Assembly: GCF_938045595.1 (NCBI RefSeq)
Contig: NZ_CALIBB010000123.1
Location: forward strand, 1-52,971
Length of the DNA: 52,971 nt
Direction of reading: 5' to 3'
From: an uncultured Campylobacter sp.
Lineage (GTDB): Bacteria; Campylobacterota; Campylobacteria; Campylobacterales; Campylobacteraceae
Shown: positions 27,398 to 36,490 of the stretch, in pieces
Layout of the letters: the number at the start of each line of letters is the position of its first letter
How positions within the stretch are numbered: position 1 is the first letter of the stretch
Translations under genes and position numbers: made by a program
Notes under the pieces: model-generated
Database searches by the model: none
Told to the model about the DNA's origin: nothing
Seen by the model: the letters and a program-made list of their open reading frames with translations, nothing else

Positions 27398-28234
27398 TTA
27401 TAAATTCTGCGTTAGACTTTCGATTCTCGCTACTACTTTTTTGATGATCCAATCAGGCGTGCTAGCTCCTGCAGAGATGCCGCAGAGGCTTTTGTTTTCA
27501 AACCACGAGCGTTCAAGCTCGCTTTCGTTTTCTATAAGGTAGCTGTCTTTGCAAAAATTTTGCGAAATTAAAAAAAGTTGCTTGGTGTTGGAGGAATTTT
27601 TTCCGCCTACGATTATCATCACGTCAGCCTTTTGAGACAGGCTTTTTACCGCCTCTTGATTTTCCAGCGTCGCATTGCAAATCGTATTAAAAATTCTCAG
27701 CTCCCTAGCGCGCTGCATCAAAAAATCCGCAATTTTGGTAAAGCTTTCTATCTTTTTCGTAGTCTGCGAAACGAGCGCGACGCGCGAGCCGAGCTTGACG
27801 TCTTGCAGTTCCTTCGTATCCATGATCACGAATACGCGCGATTTTGCGTAGGATTTCACGCCCTTTACCTCGGGATGATTTTTATCGCCGAAGATCACAA
27901 TGTCGTAACCCTCCGCGCTCATCTTTTCTACGATCTGCTGCGGCTTAGTCACAAAGGGGCAGGTAGCGTCGATGAGCTGCTTGTTTTGCGCTTTTAGGTT
28001 TTGCAGATCGTCCTTTTGGATGCCGTGCGTGCGGATGATGAGCTTTTGCTCGTCCTTGATCTCGCTAACGCCCCCCAGGGTTTTGACGCCGAAATTTTGC
28101 CTTAGCCTATTAATCTCTTCGGCGTTATGTATGAGTTCGCCGATCGTAGCGGCCTCGCCGGCGCTTTCTGCGATCTTGATCGCGCGCTTGACGCCGAAGC
28201 AAAAGCCGTAGCTTTTGGCCATCTCAATCTTCAA
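27398..28234 (-). CDS. ispH: 4-hydroxy-3-methylbut-2-enyl diphosphate reductase
   Basis: A 278-residue iron-sulfur enzyme making IPP and DMAPP in the last step of the MEP isoprenoid pathway. The cluster cysteines are C12 (GFCFGVKRA), C92 (DATCPFV) and C186 (NTICNAT). The start is a TTG at 28234: it has GGAG six bases upstream, and the resulting N terminus MKIEMAKSYGFCFG aligns with relatives; an ATG four codons later is less good. It overlaps the end of aroA by 11 bp, so translation is probably coupled. Confidence 0.95.
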   Translation of the reverse strand: MKIEMAKSYGFCFGVKRAIKIAESAGEAATIGELIHNAEEINRLRQNFGVKTLGGVSEIKDEQKLIIRTHGIQKDDLQNLKAQNKQLIDATCPFVTKPQQIVEKMSAEGYDIVIFGDKNHPEVKGVKSYAKSRVFVIMDTKELQDVKLGSRVALVSQTTKKIESFTKIADFLMQRARELRIFNTICNATLENQEAVKSLSQKADVMIIVGGKNSSNTKQLFLISQNFCKDSYLIENESELERSWFENKSLCGISAGASTPDWIIKKVVARIESLTQNL

Positions 28235-29498
28235 CGCCGGCTCCGATCTGTCTTAAAATCGCGGTGAAGTTCGGAAACGACGTCGCGATACAATCGCTAT
28301 CCTCGATGATCATCCCCGATCTTAGGCCTAAAATCGCAAAACTCATTGCGATACGGTGATCGCCGCACGGCGTGATGATCGCCGCGTTCGCCTCGCCGCC
28401 TTCGATCTGCCAGCCGTCCTGCAGCTCGCGCGCCTTGATACCGCAGGCGCGAAGCCCTTCGCAGGTTACCTTTATGCGGTCGCACTCCTTTACGCGCAGC
28501 TCGGCGGCATTTTTAAGCACGCTACTTCCCTGCGCGCAGGCAAAGGCGATCGCAAGCGCAGGCGCCTCGTCTATCAGCCACGAGATATTTTCGCTCACCT
28601 CCACGGCGTGAAGCGGCGCGTAAGCGATCTCTATATCGCCGATCTGCTCGTAAATTTCGCTCGTTTTATGAAATTTTACCTCGGCGCCCATGCGTTTTAA
28701 AATTTCATACGCCTCTATGCGGGTTTTGTTTAGCAGCATATTTTTTAGCACGATGCGCGAGCCTGGGATTATCGCTGCGGCTACGGCGAAGAAAAACGCC
28801 GAGCTGGGGTCGTTTGGGATAAAAATTTCAAGCGGTCTAAGCGGCGAGCTAAGCGCTGCGACTTCAATCGCAAGACCGTTTTGCGAAATTTGCGCACCCA
28901 TCGCTTTTAGCATCCGCTCGCTATGATCGCGGCTAAGCTCTGGCTCGCTAAATTTACACCCGCTGCCGCGCAAGGCCGCTAAAATAAGAGCGGTCTTTAC
29001 CTGCGCGGACGCAATTTTACTCGCGTATTCAAAATACCCGAGCTTTTGCCCCAGCACCGCGATCGGCGCCTTTTCGCCGCCTGCTCGTCCGTAAATTTTA
29101 GCGCCCACCTTGCAAAGCGGATCCGCAACGCGCCTCATCGGACGCTCGCTTAGATACCGATCGCCACACAGCACGAAAAATCCCTCGCGTCCTGCTAAAA
29201 AGCCCATAAATAGCCGCATAGCGGTGCCAGAGTTGCCGCAATCAAGCGGAACGTTAGGCTCTTTGATAACCTCCGGCGGAGTGATTAAAATTTCGCTCGC
29301 ATCGCGCTGCACGCAAGCACCCAAAAGCTCCACGATCTTTAGCGTATTTAGCGTATCCTCGGCGGCTAGATAGTTTGAAATTTTACTCGTCCCCTCCGCT
29401 AGCAGCGAAAAAATCGCCGCACGGTGCGAGATCGATTTATCCGCGGCGATATTTGAGATCTCCGCCCGCAAAGGGCCCGCTTGCGCAAAAATTCTCAT
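28224..29498 (-). CDS. aroA: EPSP synthase (3-phosphoshikimate 1-carboxyvinyltransferase)
   Basis: A 424-residue enzyme joining shikimate 3-phosphate and phosphoenolpyruvate in the aromatic amino acid pathway. Signatures are DKSISHRAAIFSLLAEG (K21, S22, R26 contact substrate), LDCGNSGTAMRLFMGFLAG, RDHSERML and RVKECDRIK. The length is normal. The ATG overlaps the pheT stop codon (ATGA, 4 bp), and the gene end overlaps ispH by 11 bp, making a tight operon. Confidence 0.97.
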   Translation of the reverse strand: MRIFAQAGPLRAEISNIAADKSISHRAAIFSLLAEGTSKISNYLAAEDTLNTLKIVELLGACVQRDASEILITPPEVIKEPNVPLDCGNSGTAMRLFMGFLAGREGFFVLCGDRYLSERPMRRVADPLCKVGAKIYGRAGGEKAPIAVLGQKLGYFEYASKIASAQVKTALILAALRGSGCKFSEPELSRDHSERMLKAMGAQISQNGLAIEVAALSSPLRPLEIFIPNDPSSAFFFAVAAAIIPGSRIVLKNMLLNKTRIEAYEILKRMGAEVKFHKTSEIYEQIGDIEIAYAPLHAVEVSENISWLIDEAPALAIAFACAQGSSVLKNAAELRVKECDRIKVTCEGLRACGIKARELQDGWQIEGGEANAAIITPCGDHRIAMSFAILGLRSGMIIEDSDCIATSFPNFTAILRQIGAGVED

Positions 29499-31825
29499 CG
29501 CAGCCCAAGTCCCAGCTCGCTGCTAAGAGCGGCTAAAATTTTATCGGTAAAGCCCGCCACTTCCTCATCGCAGAGCGTTTTTTGAAGGTCTTGAAATACA
29601 AGTCTGATCGTCAGGCTCTTTGAATCGCCCAGGCTTTCGTCGCTATAAAGATCGCTCGGGATAAGCTCCTTTAGCGCCTCGATTTTAAGGGCGTCTATAC
29701 ACTGCTTAATCTGCTCGAAGCGCATTCCGCTCGGCACCAAAATGCTTAGATCGCGCGATACGCTAGGGAACTTCGAATAAGCGTCCGCTACGATATTTTC
29801 AAATTTAAGCTTGGAAAAATCGATCTCGCACAGATAGCTTTTATCCAGATCACGCCCTGCTTCTACGGCGTAATCCACGCGCCCGATAAAGCCCACTATC
29901 TGCCCGCCCTGCTCGATCTGCGCCTGCTCGAATTCGCTTAAAAATTTCAAATTTTTGCTCGGGAGTCTAACGTTAAATTTACCGATGACGCTTTGGATTA
30001 AATTTGCAAAATACAAAAAATCCACTGCAGCGGGTTTTGCGCCAGCCGCGATAGAGGGCTCGGCTTTTAGTCCGCTAGCGATGAAGCCCAGCCTTAGGCT
30101 CTGCGAGCCGTCCGCATCAAACACCTCTCCTAGCTCAAAAAGCTTAACGCTTCTGCGGGAATTCTTTAAATTTCGCTCAGCAGATTCCAGCAGATGATTA
30201 ATCAGCGTCGGTCTTAGCGCGTCCAGCTCGCCGTTGATCGGATTTAAAATTTTAACCTTGCACGGCTTAAAGCCTAAGCTTTGCAGCGCCTTGCCGTCGT
30301 CAAACACATAATGCACGCACTCGAAAAATCCCACTGCTGCCGCCTTGCTGCGAAGCTTGCGCCCATTACATAAGCTTACGTAGGTATCGTTTAGGCGGTT
30401 TTTCTCGTAGAAACTTAGCGGCGCAGCGGCGATATTATCGATGCCCACGATACGCACTATCTCCTCGCACACGTCGTGAGAATTTACGATATCGTGGCGG
30501 AAAGGCGGCACCTTGGCGGTGATTAGATCGGCTTCGAGCCCTATTTCAAAACCCAGCCTTTTTAAAATTTTTACGATCTTATCGCGCGGAATTTGCGCGC
30601 CGATCATTGAGTTTATCTCTTTTTCGCTAAAACCCACGATAAGCGGCTCCAAAGCATTTGAAATCTTTTGTGTGCCCGCATATAGGCTCACGGCTTTATT
30701 TTTAAGTAGCAATCTAAATAGCAGATCTAGCCCCAGCCTAAGCTTTGGCTCGCTACCTCTGCTTGAGCGATACACGTGCTCATCGCCCTTTAGGCTTTTG
30801 TTTTCGTTTACTGCTTTAGCAATGATCAGTGGAGCGGTGTAGTTTGCCTCTAATAGCACCACTTTGCTACTGCAACACGCCTTTAGCTCCGCGTCTTGGC
30901 AAATCCCTGCTACGCTAAGCAATCTCTTGCCCGCATAAACGCCGAACTCGCCGTTTGGCATAGGCTTTATGTCAAGCGCTACCTTGCCATCTGCGGAAGC
31001 GATCTTTTCAAAATCATAAGCTCGCAGCAACACTCCGGTAGAATGAGTAGCGTAGTTGATGAAATTTTGCACCGCGCAGCTTTGCAAAATACCAACGCTT
31101 GCAAGACGCAAGGTCTGCTTTAAATTTAACTTCAGCTCGCCTTTGATCTCGTAAGCTCGAAAAGCAAATTTAGCGCTTACCTCATCGCTTGCACGCACGC
31201 TTAAAATTCTACCGATACCAGGCGCTCCGTCGGCATCTTCAAACTCGTGCTTTTCCTTTAGCGGCAGATCAAGCGCTGCGCCTAGATCGCGCGCTATGCC
31301 TAAGATGCTAAGGCAGTCGCCGCGATTAGCGGTAAGTTCGATCTCGATAAGATCATCATTAAAAATTTCATACTCGCGCAGCTCCTTGCCGAGCACGAGC
31401 TCGCCGATGCTGCTATCAAGCACCATAATGCCGTCATTCGTCTTGGCAAGTCCAAGCTCGGTTGCCGAACAGATCATGCCAAAGCTCTCCACACCGCGAA
31501 GTTTGGCGGGCTTTATCTCAAGACCGCTCGGAAGCACGGCACCGATTAGGCTAACTGCGACGTATTGCCCTGCCTCGACGTTTTTCGCGCCGCAGACGAT
31601 CTGCAGGCTCTGCTTACCGACATCAACCTCGCAGACATTTAGATGATCGGAATTCTCGTGACGACGCTTGCTTTTTACGAGTCCTACGACGACGCCTTTA
31701 GGAAGTGAAATTTTATCGTGAGCGTCAACCTCAAGACCGATGGAATTTAGCGTAGAAAGCAGCCTTTCACTTGAAATTTCGCTTATGTCGATCCACTCTT
31801 GTAACCAATTTCTCGTTATTATCAT
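29495..31825 (-). CDS. pheT: Phenylalanyl-tRNA synthetase beta subunit
   Basis: A 776-residue subunit. The N-terminal tRNA-binding EMAP-type domain covers about 40-150 ([40 protein letters not shown]), then B3/B4, with the editing site for mischarged tyrosine in relatives, and B5 (near 400-470), and an anticodon-binding FDX-ACB domain at the C terminus ([14 protein letters not shown]). With PheS it forms the alpha2beta2 enzyme charging tRNA-Phe. It overlaps pheS by 4 bp and aroA by 4 bp. Confidence 0.97.
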   Translation of the reverse strand: MIITRNWLQEWIDISEISSERLLSTLNSIGLEVDAHDKISLPKGVVVGLVKSKRRHENSDHLNVCEVDVGKQSLQIVCGAKNVEAGQYVAVSLIGAVLPSGLEIKPAKLRGVESFGMICSATELGLAKTNDGIMVLDSSIGELVLGKELREYEIFNDDLIEIELTANRGDCLSILGIARDLGAALDLPLKEKHEFEDADGAPGIGRILSVRASDEVSAKFAFRAYEIKGELKLNLKQTLRLASVGILQSCAVQNFINYATHSTGVLLRAYDFEKIASADGKVALDIKPMPNGEFGVYAGKRLLSVAGICQDAELKACCSSKVVLLEANYTAPLIIAKAVNENKSLKGDEHVYRSSRGSEPKLRLGLDLLFRLLLKNKAVSLYAGTQKISNALEPLIVGFSEKEINSMIGAQIPRDKIVKILKRLGFEIGLEADLITAKVPPFRHDIVNSHDVCEEIVRIVGIDNIAAAPLSFYEKNRLNDTYVSLCNGRKLRSKAAAVGFFECVHYVFDDGKALQSLGFKPCKVKILNPINGELDALRPTLINHLLESAERNLKNSRRSVKLFELGEVFDADGSQSLRLGFIASGLKAEPSIAAGAKPAAVDFLYFANLIQSVIGKFNVRLPSKNLKFLSEFEQAQIEQGGQIVGFIGRVDYAVEAGRDLDKSYLCEIDFSKLKFENIVADAYSKFPSVSRDLSILVPSGMRFEQIKQCIDALKIEALKELIPSDLYSDESLGDSKSLTIRLVFQDLQKTLCDEEVAGFTDKILAALSSELGLGLR

Positions 31826-32817
31826 TTAAACTGCTCCAATAATCTAATATCGCCTTCAAATAGCGAGCGCAGATCGGGGATACCGTGCAGCAGCATCGCG
31901 AAACGCTCCACGCCGAGCCCGAATGCGTATCCGCTGACGTTTTTCCAGCCCACTGCTTTAAAGACGTTAGGATCGACCACGCCGCTGCCTAGCACCTCGA
32001 GCCAGCCCGTCTGTTTACAAACGCGGCATCCCTCGCCGTGGCAGAAAATACAGCTGATATCGACTTCGGTGCTCGGCTCCGTAAACGGAAAGAAGCTAGG
32101 GCGGAAGCGCACCTTTACGTCTCCAAACATATAGCGCAAAAATTCCTCTAAAACGTATTTTAAATTTGCAAAGCTCACGCGGTCTCCCTGCTCGACTACG
32201 AGACCCTCCACTTGATGAAACATCGGCGTGTGGGTTAGATCCATATCGCGGCGAAAGACCGCGCCCGGGGCGATCATACGCACCGGCGGAGCTTTAAATT
32301 TCTCCATCGTGCGGATCTGAACGCCGCTGGTGTGCGTGCGTAGCAGCCGCCCGTCATTTAGATAAAACGTATCTTGCATATCGCGCGCAGGGTGGTATTT
32401 GGGTAAATTTAGCGCTTCGAAATTATGAAAGTCGTCCTCGATGAGCGGGCCGCTTTCGACGCTGAAATTCTGCGCGATGAAGTAATCTATGATCTTATCC
32501 ATCGTCTCCATCACCGGATGCAGCGCGCCGCAGCTTACGTTTTCGTTAAAAAGCGTGACGTCGATTGCTTCATTTTTCATCGCCTTTTTTTGCTTCGCCT
32601 CTTCCAGGCTCGCCTTTTTTGCGGCGATGAGCTCGCTAAAATAATCGCGCTTTTCATTCGCGCTTACGGCAAGCTCTTTTTTCTGCTCGGGTGCTGCGGA
32701 TTTAAGCTCGGCAAAAAGCTGCGTTACGATGCCTTTTTTGCCGAAAAGCTCCAAGCGCACGGCTTCCAGCTCACCTAGGCTTGCCGCAGCGTCGATTTTT
32801 GCTTTAATCTCTTGCAA
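31822..32817 (-). CDS. pheS: Phenylalanyl-tRNA synthetase alpha subunit
   Basis: A 331-residue class II synthetase catalytic subunit. An N-terminal coiled coil (1-85) precedes the catalytic core with motif 2 region [31 protein letters not shown], a [12 protein letters not shown] cysteine cluster and motif 3 LGVERFAML. It activates phenylalanine and transfers it to tRNA-Phe. The start is TTG at 32817 with AAGGA upstream. It heads the minus-strand operon; a minus-strand TACAAT at 32850-32855 is a fair -10 box. Confidence 0.96.
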   Translation of the reverse strand: MQEIKAKIDAAASLGELEAVRLELFGKKGIVTQLFAELKSAAPEQKKELAVSANEKRDYFSELIAAKKASLEEAKQKKAMKNEAIDVTLFNENVSCGALHPVMETMDKIIDYFIAQNFSVESGPLIEDDFHNFEALNLPKYHPARDMQDTFYLNDGRLLRTHTSGVQIRTMEKFKAPPVRMIAPGAVFRRDMDLTHTPMFHQVEGLVVEQGDRVSFANLKYVLEEFLRYMFGDVKVRFRPSFFPFTEPSTEVDISCIFCHGEGCRVCKQTGWLEVLGSGVVDPNVFKAVGWKNVSGYAFGLGVERFAMLLHGIPDLRSLFEGDIRLLEQFK

Positions 32818-32849
32818 ATTCTATCCTTGTGGTTAAATTTAATGGCGCG

Positions 32850-32855
32850 ATTGTA
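32850..32855 (-). promoter_or_regulatory. Candidate -10 box of the pheS operon
   Basis: TACAAT on the minus strand, 32 bp upstream of the TTG start. Confidence 0.4.
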
Positions 32856-32905
32856 GTTAAAATTTGATAAAAGCTAGGTAAATTTGCGTGTTTGGATTTT
32901 TTGGC

Positions 32906-32911
32906 TATAAT
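32906..32911 (+). promoter_or_regulatory. Candidate -10 box of the HIT gene
   Basis: TATAAT preceded by a T-rich stretch, 35 bp upstream of the ATG at 32947. Confidence 0.55.
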
Positions 32912-32946
32912 CGCGGCTAAATTTCAACCTCATAAAAGGATCTAAA

Positions 32947-33303
32947 ATGAACGTCTTTGAAAAGATCGTAAACGGCGAAATCCCGTGCAACAAAGTGTTA
33001 GAGAACGATGAATTTTTGGCCTTCCACGACATCAACCCAAAAGCGCCGATCCATATCCTGGCGATCCCTAAGAAATGCTACGAAAACTTCCAAGTAACGC
33101 CTCCTGAAGTGATGAGCAAAATGAGCGCTTTTATCCAAGAAGTAACTCGCAAAATGGGGCTTGATAAGAGCGGATACCGCCTCGTTTGCAACTGCGGCGA
33201 AAACGGCGGGCAGGAGGTGATGCATCTGCACTTTCATATCCTAGGCGGAATAAAACTACCATGGGACCGCGTAAGTGACCGCAATACCGAAGAGAATTTT
33301 TAA
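32947..33303 (+). CDS. HIT-family (HINT-type) nucleotide-binding hydrolase
   Basis: A 118-residue cytoplasmic protein beginning FEKIVNGEIPCNKVLENDEFLAFHDINP and carrying the histidine triad HLHFHIL (H93, H95, H97). HINT proteins hydrolyse nucleoside phosphoramidates such as AMP-lysine. The length is standard for the HINT branch. AAGGA precedes the ATG. It is divergent from pheS, the order I recall from C. jejuni. Confidence 0.95.
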   Translation: MNVFEKIVNGEIPCNKVLENDEFLAFHDINPKAPIHILAIPKKCYENFQVTPPEVMSKMSAFIQEVTRKMGLDKSGYRLVCNCGENGGQEVMHLHFHILGGIKLPWDRVSDRNTEENF

Positions 33304-33331
33304 GGCTCGAACCAAATTCTATTAAAATCAA

Positions 33332-33363
33332 AATTCCGTGAAATTGCAAAATTTTGCGGAATT
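33332..33363 (+). terminator. Hairpin after the HIT gene, possible terminator
   Basis: AATTCCG (33332-33338) pairs with CGGAATT (33357-33363), and the interior can also fold (GCAAAATTTTGC). It sits 28 bp after the stop codon and is followed by CTTTGAAATTTTT. Confidence 0.45.
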
Positions 33364-33780
33364 CTTTGAAATTTTTAAAATTCCGTTTCATTTATAGGCA
33401 CCGAGGTTTTAAAAATAATCAAAATAGTAAAACTACAAGCTAAAATTTATCATCAGACGCTAAAAAGAAATATAAATTTATCACAGACGATCTCTTAGTA
33501 AATGCCATTCTTTAGCTGTAAAGCTTTAGCTCTTAGAATTTCAAATTTGAAATCGGCAAGAAATTTTAACGACGCGGCAAAATTTTAAATGAAACCGAGC
33601 TTTATAAAAAGAGTTATGCTTTTACATGGCGAATGAGTTAAATTTCAATTATATGAAATTTAAAACCTACATGAATTTTGCTTTGAATGAGCGATTCGGC
33701 TTTAGTTTTCAAGCAGAATTTAAAATTTTAGTGTGAAATCATAATCTTAGAATTTTAAAAATTTAAATAGTAGATTTAAG
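33364..33780. other. Intergenic, AT-rich, nothing recognised
   Basis: About 420 bp between the HIT gene terminator and dps, mainly AAATTT/AAAATTTT words. No ORF with a start and ribosome site, and no RNA gene recognised. Confidence 0.5.
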
Positions 33781-33804
33781 TTTTAGGGGCATGCGCCCCT
33801 AAAA
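33781..33804 (-). other. Perfect 10-bp inverted repeat downstream of dps
   Basis: TTTTAGGGGC and GCCCCTAAAA flank a 4-base loop, 22 bp past the dps stop codon. The T-run lies on the wrong side for a standard terminator on either strand (TTTT first, AAAA last). It may still end or stabilise the dps message. Confidence 0.6.
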
Positions 33805-33826
33805 ATTTTGAAAGGATTTGCGGGGA

Positions 33827-34270
33827 TTATTTGCTTAGCATTGAGCTTAGCATCCATAGGCGTTTTTCATAATCGCCATAGTGATCCTGCGCAATATTTG
33901 AAGTCGTATCGTCGCCCTCTTCTTCGGCTACTTCTTGAAGCTTTTTAAATTCTTTTACCAAATACTCGTAGGCTTTTTTAACATCCTCAAGTACCTCAGA
34001 TACGCTATAGCTATCTTTTACACTAATCGGAGCGTCTTTTGAAAGCTCAATTAGATCCTTAGCCTTAGTTACGGCCTTGCCACCTATTTGAAGCGCGCGC
34101 TCAGCCATATCGTCGAAAAGCTCGCCCATCTCGTCGTATGCTTTCTCGGTGTAAGCGTGAACCTGCGCGAATTGTAAGCCCTTAACATTCCAGTGATAAT
34201 CGTGGAATGCAACAAAGAACGCATGAGCGTCCGCCTGAAGTTTGTTTAGTTGTTTTACTGTTTTTGACAT
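33827..34270 (-). CDS. dps: Dps ferritin-like DNA-protection protein
   Basis: A 147-residue four-helix protein that forms 12-mers storing iron and protecting DNA from peroxide. The ferroxidase ligands are visible with exact family spacing: H26 (DYHWNVKG), H38, D53 and E57 (DDMAER), matching E. coli H51/H63/D78/E82. The C terminus lacks a long basic tail, as in H. pylori NapA-type proteins. The ATG has AGGAG just upstream. A minus-strand TATAAT lies at 34299-34304 and a PerR-like site is upstream of it (34321-34335). Confidence 0.95.
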   Translation of the reverse strand: MSKTVKQLNKLQADAHAFFVAFHDYHWNVKGLQFAQVHAYTEKAYDEMGELFDDMAERALQIGGKAVTKAKDLIELSKDAPISVKDSYSVSEVLEDVKKAYEYLVKEFKKLQEVAEEEGDDTTSNIAQDHYGDYEKRLWMLSSMLSK

Positions 34271-34298
34271 TGTGTCTCCTTTATTTAAAATTGCTGTA

Positions 34299-34304
34299 AT
34301 TATA
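34299..34304 (-). promoter_or_regulatory. Candidate -10 box of dps
   Basis: TATAAT on the minus strand, 28 bp upstream of the dps ATG. Confidence 0.55.
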
Positions 34305-34320
34305 GCAAGATTTACTTAAA

Positions 34321-34335
34321 TTATAATTATACTAA
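34321..34335 (-). promoter_or_regulatory. PerR-like box upstream of dps
   Basis: TTATAATTATACTAA matches 13 of 15 positions of the B. subtilis PerR consensus TTATAATNATTATAA. It lies at the -35 position of the dps promoter candidate. The surroundings are AT-rich, so chance matches are likely and the call is weak. Confidence 0.35.
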
Positions 34336-34424
34336 ATAATAAATTTTATCTTTTAGTGAAATTTTGAAATTAAATGGCTTTTAAATTTATCTACAATTTT
34401 TTTGAAATTTCAGCTATGCTGCAT

Positions 34425-34430
34425 TATAAT
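34425..34430 (+). promoter_or_regulatory. Candidate -10 box 8 bp before the M23 peptidase ATG
   Basis: TATAAT ends at 34430 and the ATG is at 34439, so initiation 7-8 bases downstream would give a leaderless or nearly leaderless message. No ribosome-binding sequence is visible before this ATG. Confidence 0.5.
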
Positions 34431-34438
34431 GTCGCATT

Positions 34439-35356
34439 ATGAAAAACAAATTTATGATAACCATAACCGACCTTAACGGTTCTAGGAATTTTTTGCTCTC
34501 GCAAATCATCAAAAAGATCGCGTTATATTTAGTACTATTTGTTTTTACCGTTTTCGTCACGGGTGCGCTATATATCAGGTATCTGGGCTCTAAAATCGAT
34601 AGCCTTTCGCGAACCAAAACCGAGCTTAACGAGCTAAATCAAAAACTTCGCGACGGTATCGCGGCAAGTCAGATGGAATTTGAAGCCATCGAGGGTAAAA
34701 TTTCGGATTTAGAGCATCAGTTTGGGCTCGATCCTGAGGAGGATGAGCGCGCGATCGACCGCCTATCTCACATCAAGCCTACTTCCGAACAAGAGATCAA
34801 AGAGCGCGCGCAAAAGATCATCAACGAAAAATTCTCCGACGCACTGATCAAAGAAATTTTTATGCAGATCCCAAACGGCAGGGTCATGCGCACTCATCAG
34901 CTCAGCGAGAAATTCGGCTGGCGCAACCATCCCATCTTAAAGCGCAAGCAGTTTCACCCGGGCGTTGATCTACGTACGCCGCCTAAAACGCCTATCTACG
35001 CGCCTGCAGATGGTATCATCCAATACAGCGGCGCTGGCGCTACTGGCTATGGTAATCTAGTCGAGATCCGCCATAACTACGGCTTTACGACACGATATGC
35101 GCATTTGGATTCAAATTTAACTCGCAAAGTAGGAGAGTTTGTAAACAAAGGTGATCTCATCGCTTTTAGCGGCAACACCGGGCTTAGCACCGGACCTCAT
35201 CTGCACTACGAGATTAGATTTTTGCAGCTGCCGTTAGATCCGCTAAATTTCATCAACTGGAACGAAAAAAATTACAAAGAAATTTTTACTAAGGAGGAAG
35301 ATGTCCCATGGCAATCTTTAATAAAGGCGATGCAAACACCGCTCAAACAACAATAA
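34439..35356 (+). CDS. M23-family peptidoglycan endopeptidase (Csd1-like)
   Basis: A 305-residue inner-membrane-anchored protein: one helix at about 25-47, a coiled coil at 50-95, then a LytM/M23 domain. The zinc ligands are H173 and D177 (HPGVD) and H256 (HLHYE), with H222 in RYAHLD. It should cut peptide cross-links in the periplasm. It overlaps a bactofilin gene by 49 bp; in H. pylori the Csd1 endopeptidase gene overlaps ccmA in the same way and the pair controls helical shape. Function by that analogy is inference. No ribosome site is visible at the ATG. Confidence 0.9.
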   Translation: MKNKFMITITDLNGSRNFLLSQIIKKIALYLVLFVFTVFVTGALYIRYLGSKIDSLSRTKTELNELNQKLRDGIAASQMEFEAIEGKISDLEHQFGLDPEEDERAIDRLSHIKPTSEQEIKERAQKIINEKFSDALIKEIFMQIPNGRVMRTHQLSEKFGWRNHPILKRKQFHPGVDLRTPPKTPIYAPADGIIQYSGAGATGYGNLVEIRHNYGFTTRYAHLDSNLTRKVGEFVNKGDLIAFSGNTGLSTGPHLHYEIRFLQLPLDPLNFINWNEKNYKEIFTKEEDVPWQSLIKAMQTPLKQQ

Positions 35357-35724
35357 TCTCGTCAGGCACGCTCATCAAAGGAGAGCTGCACCTGTCGTGC
35401 ATTTTGCATATCGATGGCAATGTCGAAGGCGACGTGATCTCCGATAACACCGTCGTCATCGGTAAAAATGGTACCGCGCGCGGCTCGATTAGGGCCAAGC
35501 ATATCGTAATCAGCGGCAAATTTTTCGGCAATATCGAAGCCGAGCTCGTCGAGCTGCTAGGCGGCGGCGTACTCGTGGGCGACGTGCTATCGCAAAGCTT
35601 CGGCATCGAAGTGGGCGCGAAATTTAATGGAAAAAGCGCGGTAAGTGGCAGCGATCAAGCCCTAGTCATCGACGGCAGCGCAAGTGAAGACGTCAAGCTC
35701 ATCGACAAAGCTCTAGGCGAATAA
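35308..35724 (+). CDS. ccmA: Bactofilin, CcmA-like
   Basis: A 138-residue bactofilin (DUF583), a right-handed beta-helix that polymerises without nucleotide. Repeated short strands are visible: TIISSGTLIKGELHLSCILHIDGNVEGDVI, VVIGKNGTARGSIRAKHIVISGKFFGNIEAELVELL. The start ATG at 35308 has AAGGAGG ten bases upstream; an out-of-frame ATG lies at 35301. It overlaps the M23 peptidase gene by 49 bp in another frame, which ties their expression. In H. pylori CcmA organises the Csd peptidases for cell curvature. Confidence 0.92.
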   Translation: MAIFNKGDANTAQTTIISSGTLIKGELHLSCILHIDGNVEGDVISDNTVVIGKNGTARGSIRAKHIVISGKFFGNIEAELVELLGGGVLVGDVLSQSFGIEVGAKFNGKSAVSGSDQALVIDGSASEDVKLIDKALGE

Positions 35725-36327
35725 ATCGCGCACATTTGGAATTCTTGGGATTTTAAAGGCTTTAGCTAACGGGGTTTTAGAATCTGATTGATATTAAAAT
35801 TTTAAAATTTCTAGCCTTTGGAATTCTTAGAATTTTAAAGATTTTTATATTTGCGAGATCTTAGAGTGAATCTTAGAATTTGGAATTTTAAAAAATTCCA
35901 AATTTTAAAATCCTCACAACCAAAATTATTGAAATTTTTAAGCTTTGAAATTTTCAAAATTTTAAAGCTTAAATATGCTTAAAATTTCAGAATTATGCAG
36001 ATCGTAAAACCCTAAATCCTAAAATTTTGCGCTTACACGGGATTTTGAAATTTTGCTTGTAAGCCGGATTTTAAAATTCGCGCCCGACTGAATTTAAAAT
36101 TTTAAAATTTCGCCGCAAAATAACGCATGGACGCAAAATTTTTGCTCGCACATACTTTAAAAGCTCGCGTAAGTTTTAAGTTTCGCAGAAGCTATGTAAG
36201 CAAGTATAAATTATCTACGCCGAGTGTTTTGACTCATTATAGCTCTTTGTGCCGCCAGCTCAAATATCCGCGAGGTGATAAATTCCGCGGACTGAGCTAA
36301 TTTAAGCCCATTATTAGATTAGTTATG
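35725..36327. other. AT-rich intergenic region with inverted repeats
   Basis: About 600 bp between ccmA and tRNA-Ser with no ORF. It is dominated by GGAATTTTAAA and AAAATTTT words; a perfect inverted repeat with 13-bp arms lies at 35877-35904. Some of these may end the ccmA transcript, but none has a GC-rich stem. Confidence 0.5.
35877..35904 (+). repeat. Perfect inverted repeat, 13-bp arms
   Basis: AATTTGGAATTTT and AAAATTCCAAATT flank AA. It is 152 bp after ccmA. Confidence 0.7.
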
Positions 36328-36333
36328 TATAAT
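36328..36333 (+). promoter_or_regulatory. Candidate -10 box of tRNA-Ser
   Basis: TATAAT, 15 bp upstream of the first tRNA base, preceded by TG. Confidence 0.65.
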
Positions 36334-36348
36334 GCGATTTCTTTTTGT

Positions 36349-36439
36349 GGACAGATGGGTGAGTGGCCGAAACCACACCCCTGCTAAGGGTGCAGCTTCT
36401 AACCGGGGCTCGAGGGTTCAAATCCCTCTCTGTCCGCCA
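36349..36439 (+). tRNA. tRNA-Ser (anticodon GCU), CCA encoded
   Basis: Acceptor GGACAGA pairs with TCTGTCC, followed by G and an encoded CCA. The anticodon arm is CACCC-CTGCTAA-GGGTG with anticodon GCT at 36383-36385, reading AGC and AGU. A long variable arm typical of class II tRNAs follows, then GAGGGTTCAAATCCCTC as the T arm. The D arm contains GGCCGAAACC. It is a single gene with its own -10 box. Confidence 0.97.
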
Positions 36440-36490
36440 CTATTTTAAAATTTAAATCAATAAAATTTCACTTCCGTGATTCAATCGATT

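Noticed and set aside
33781..33804. Standard terminator for dps
   Set aside because: The T and A runs are placed the wrong way round for either strand, so it is listed only as an inverted repeat.
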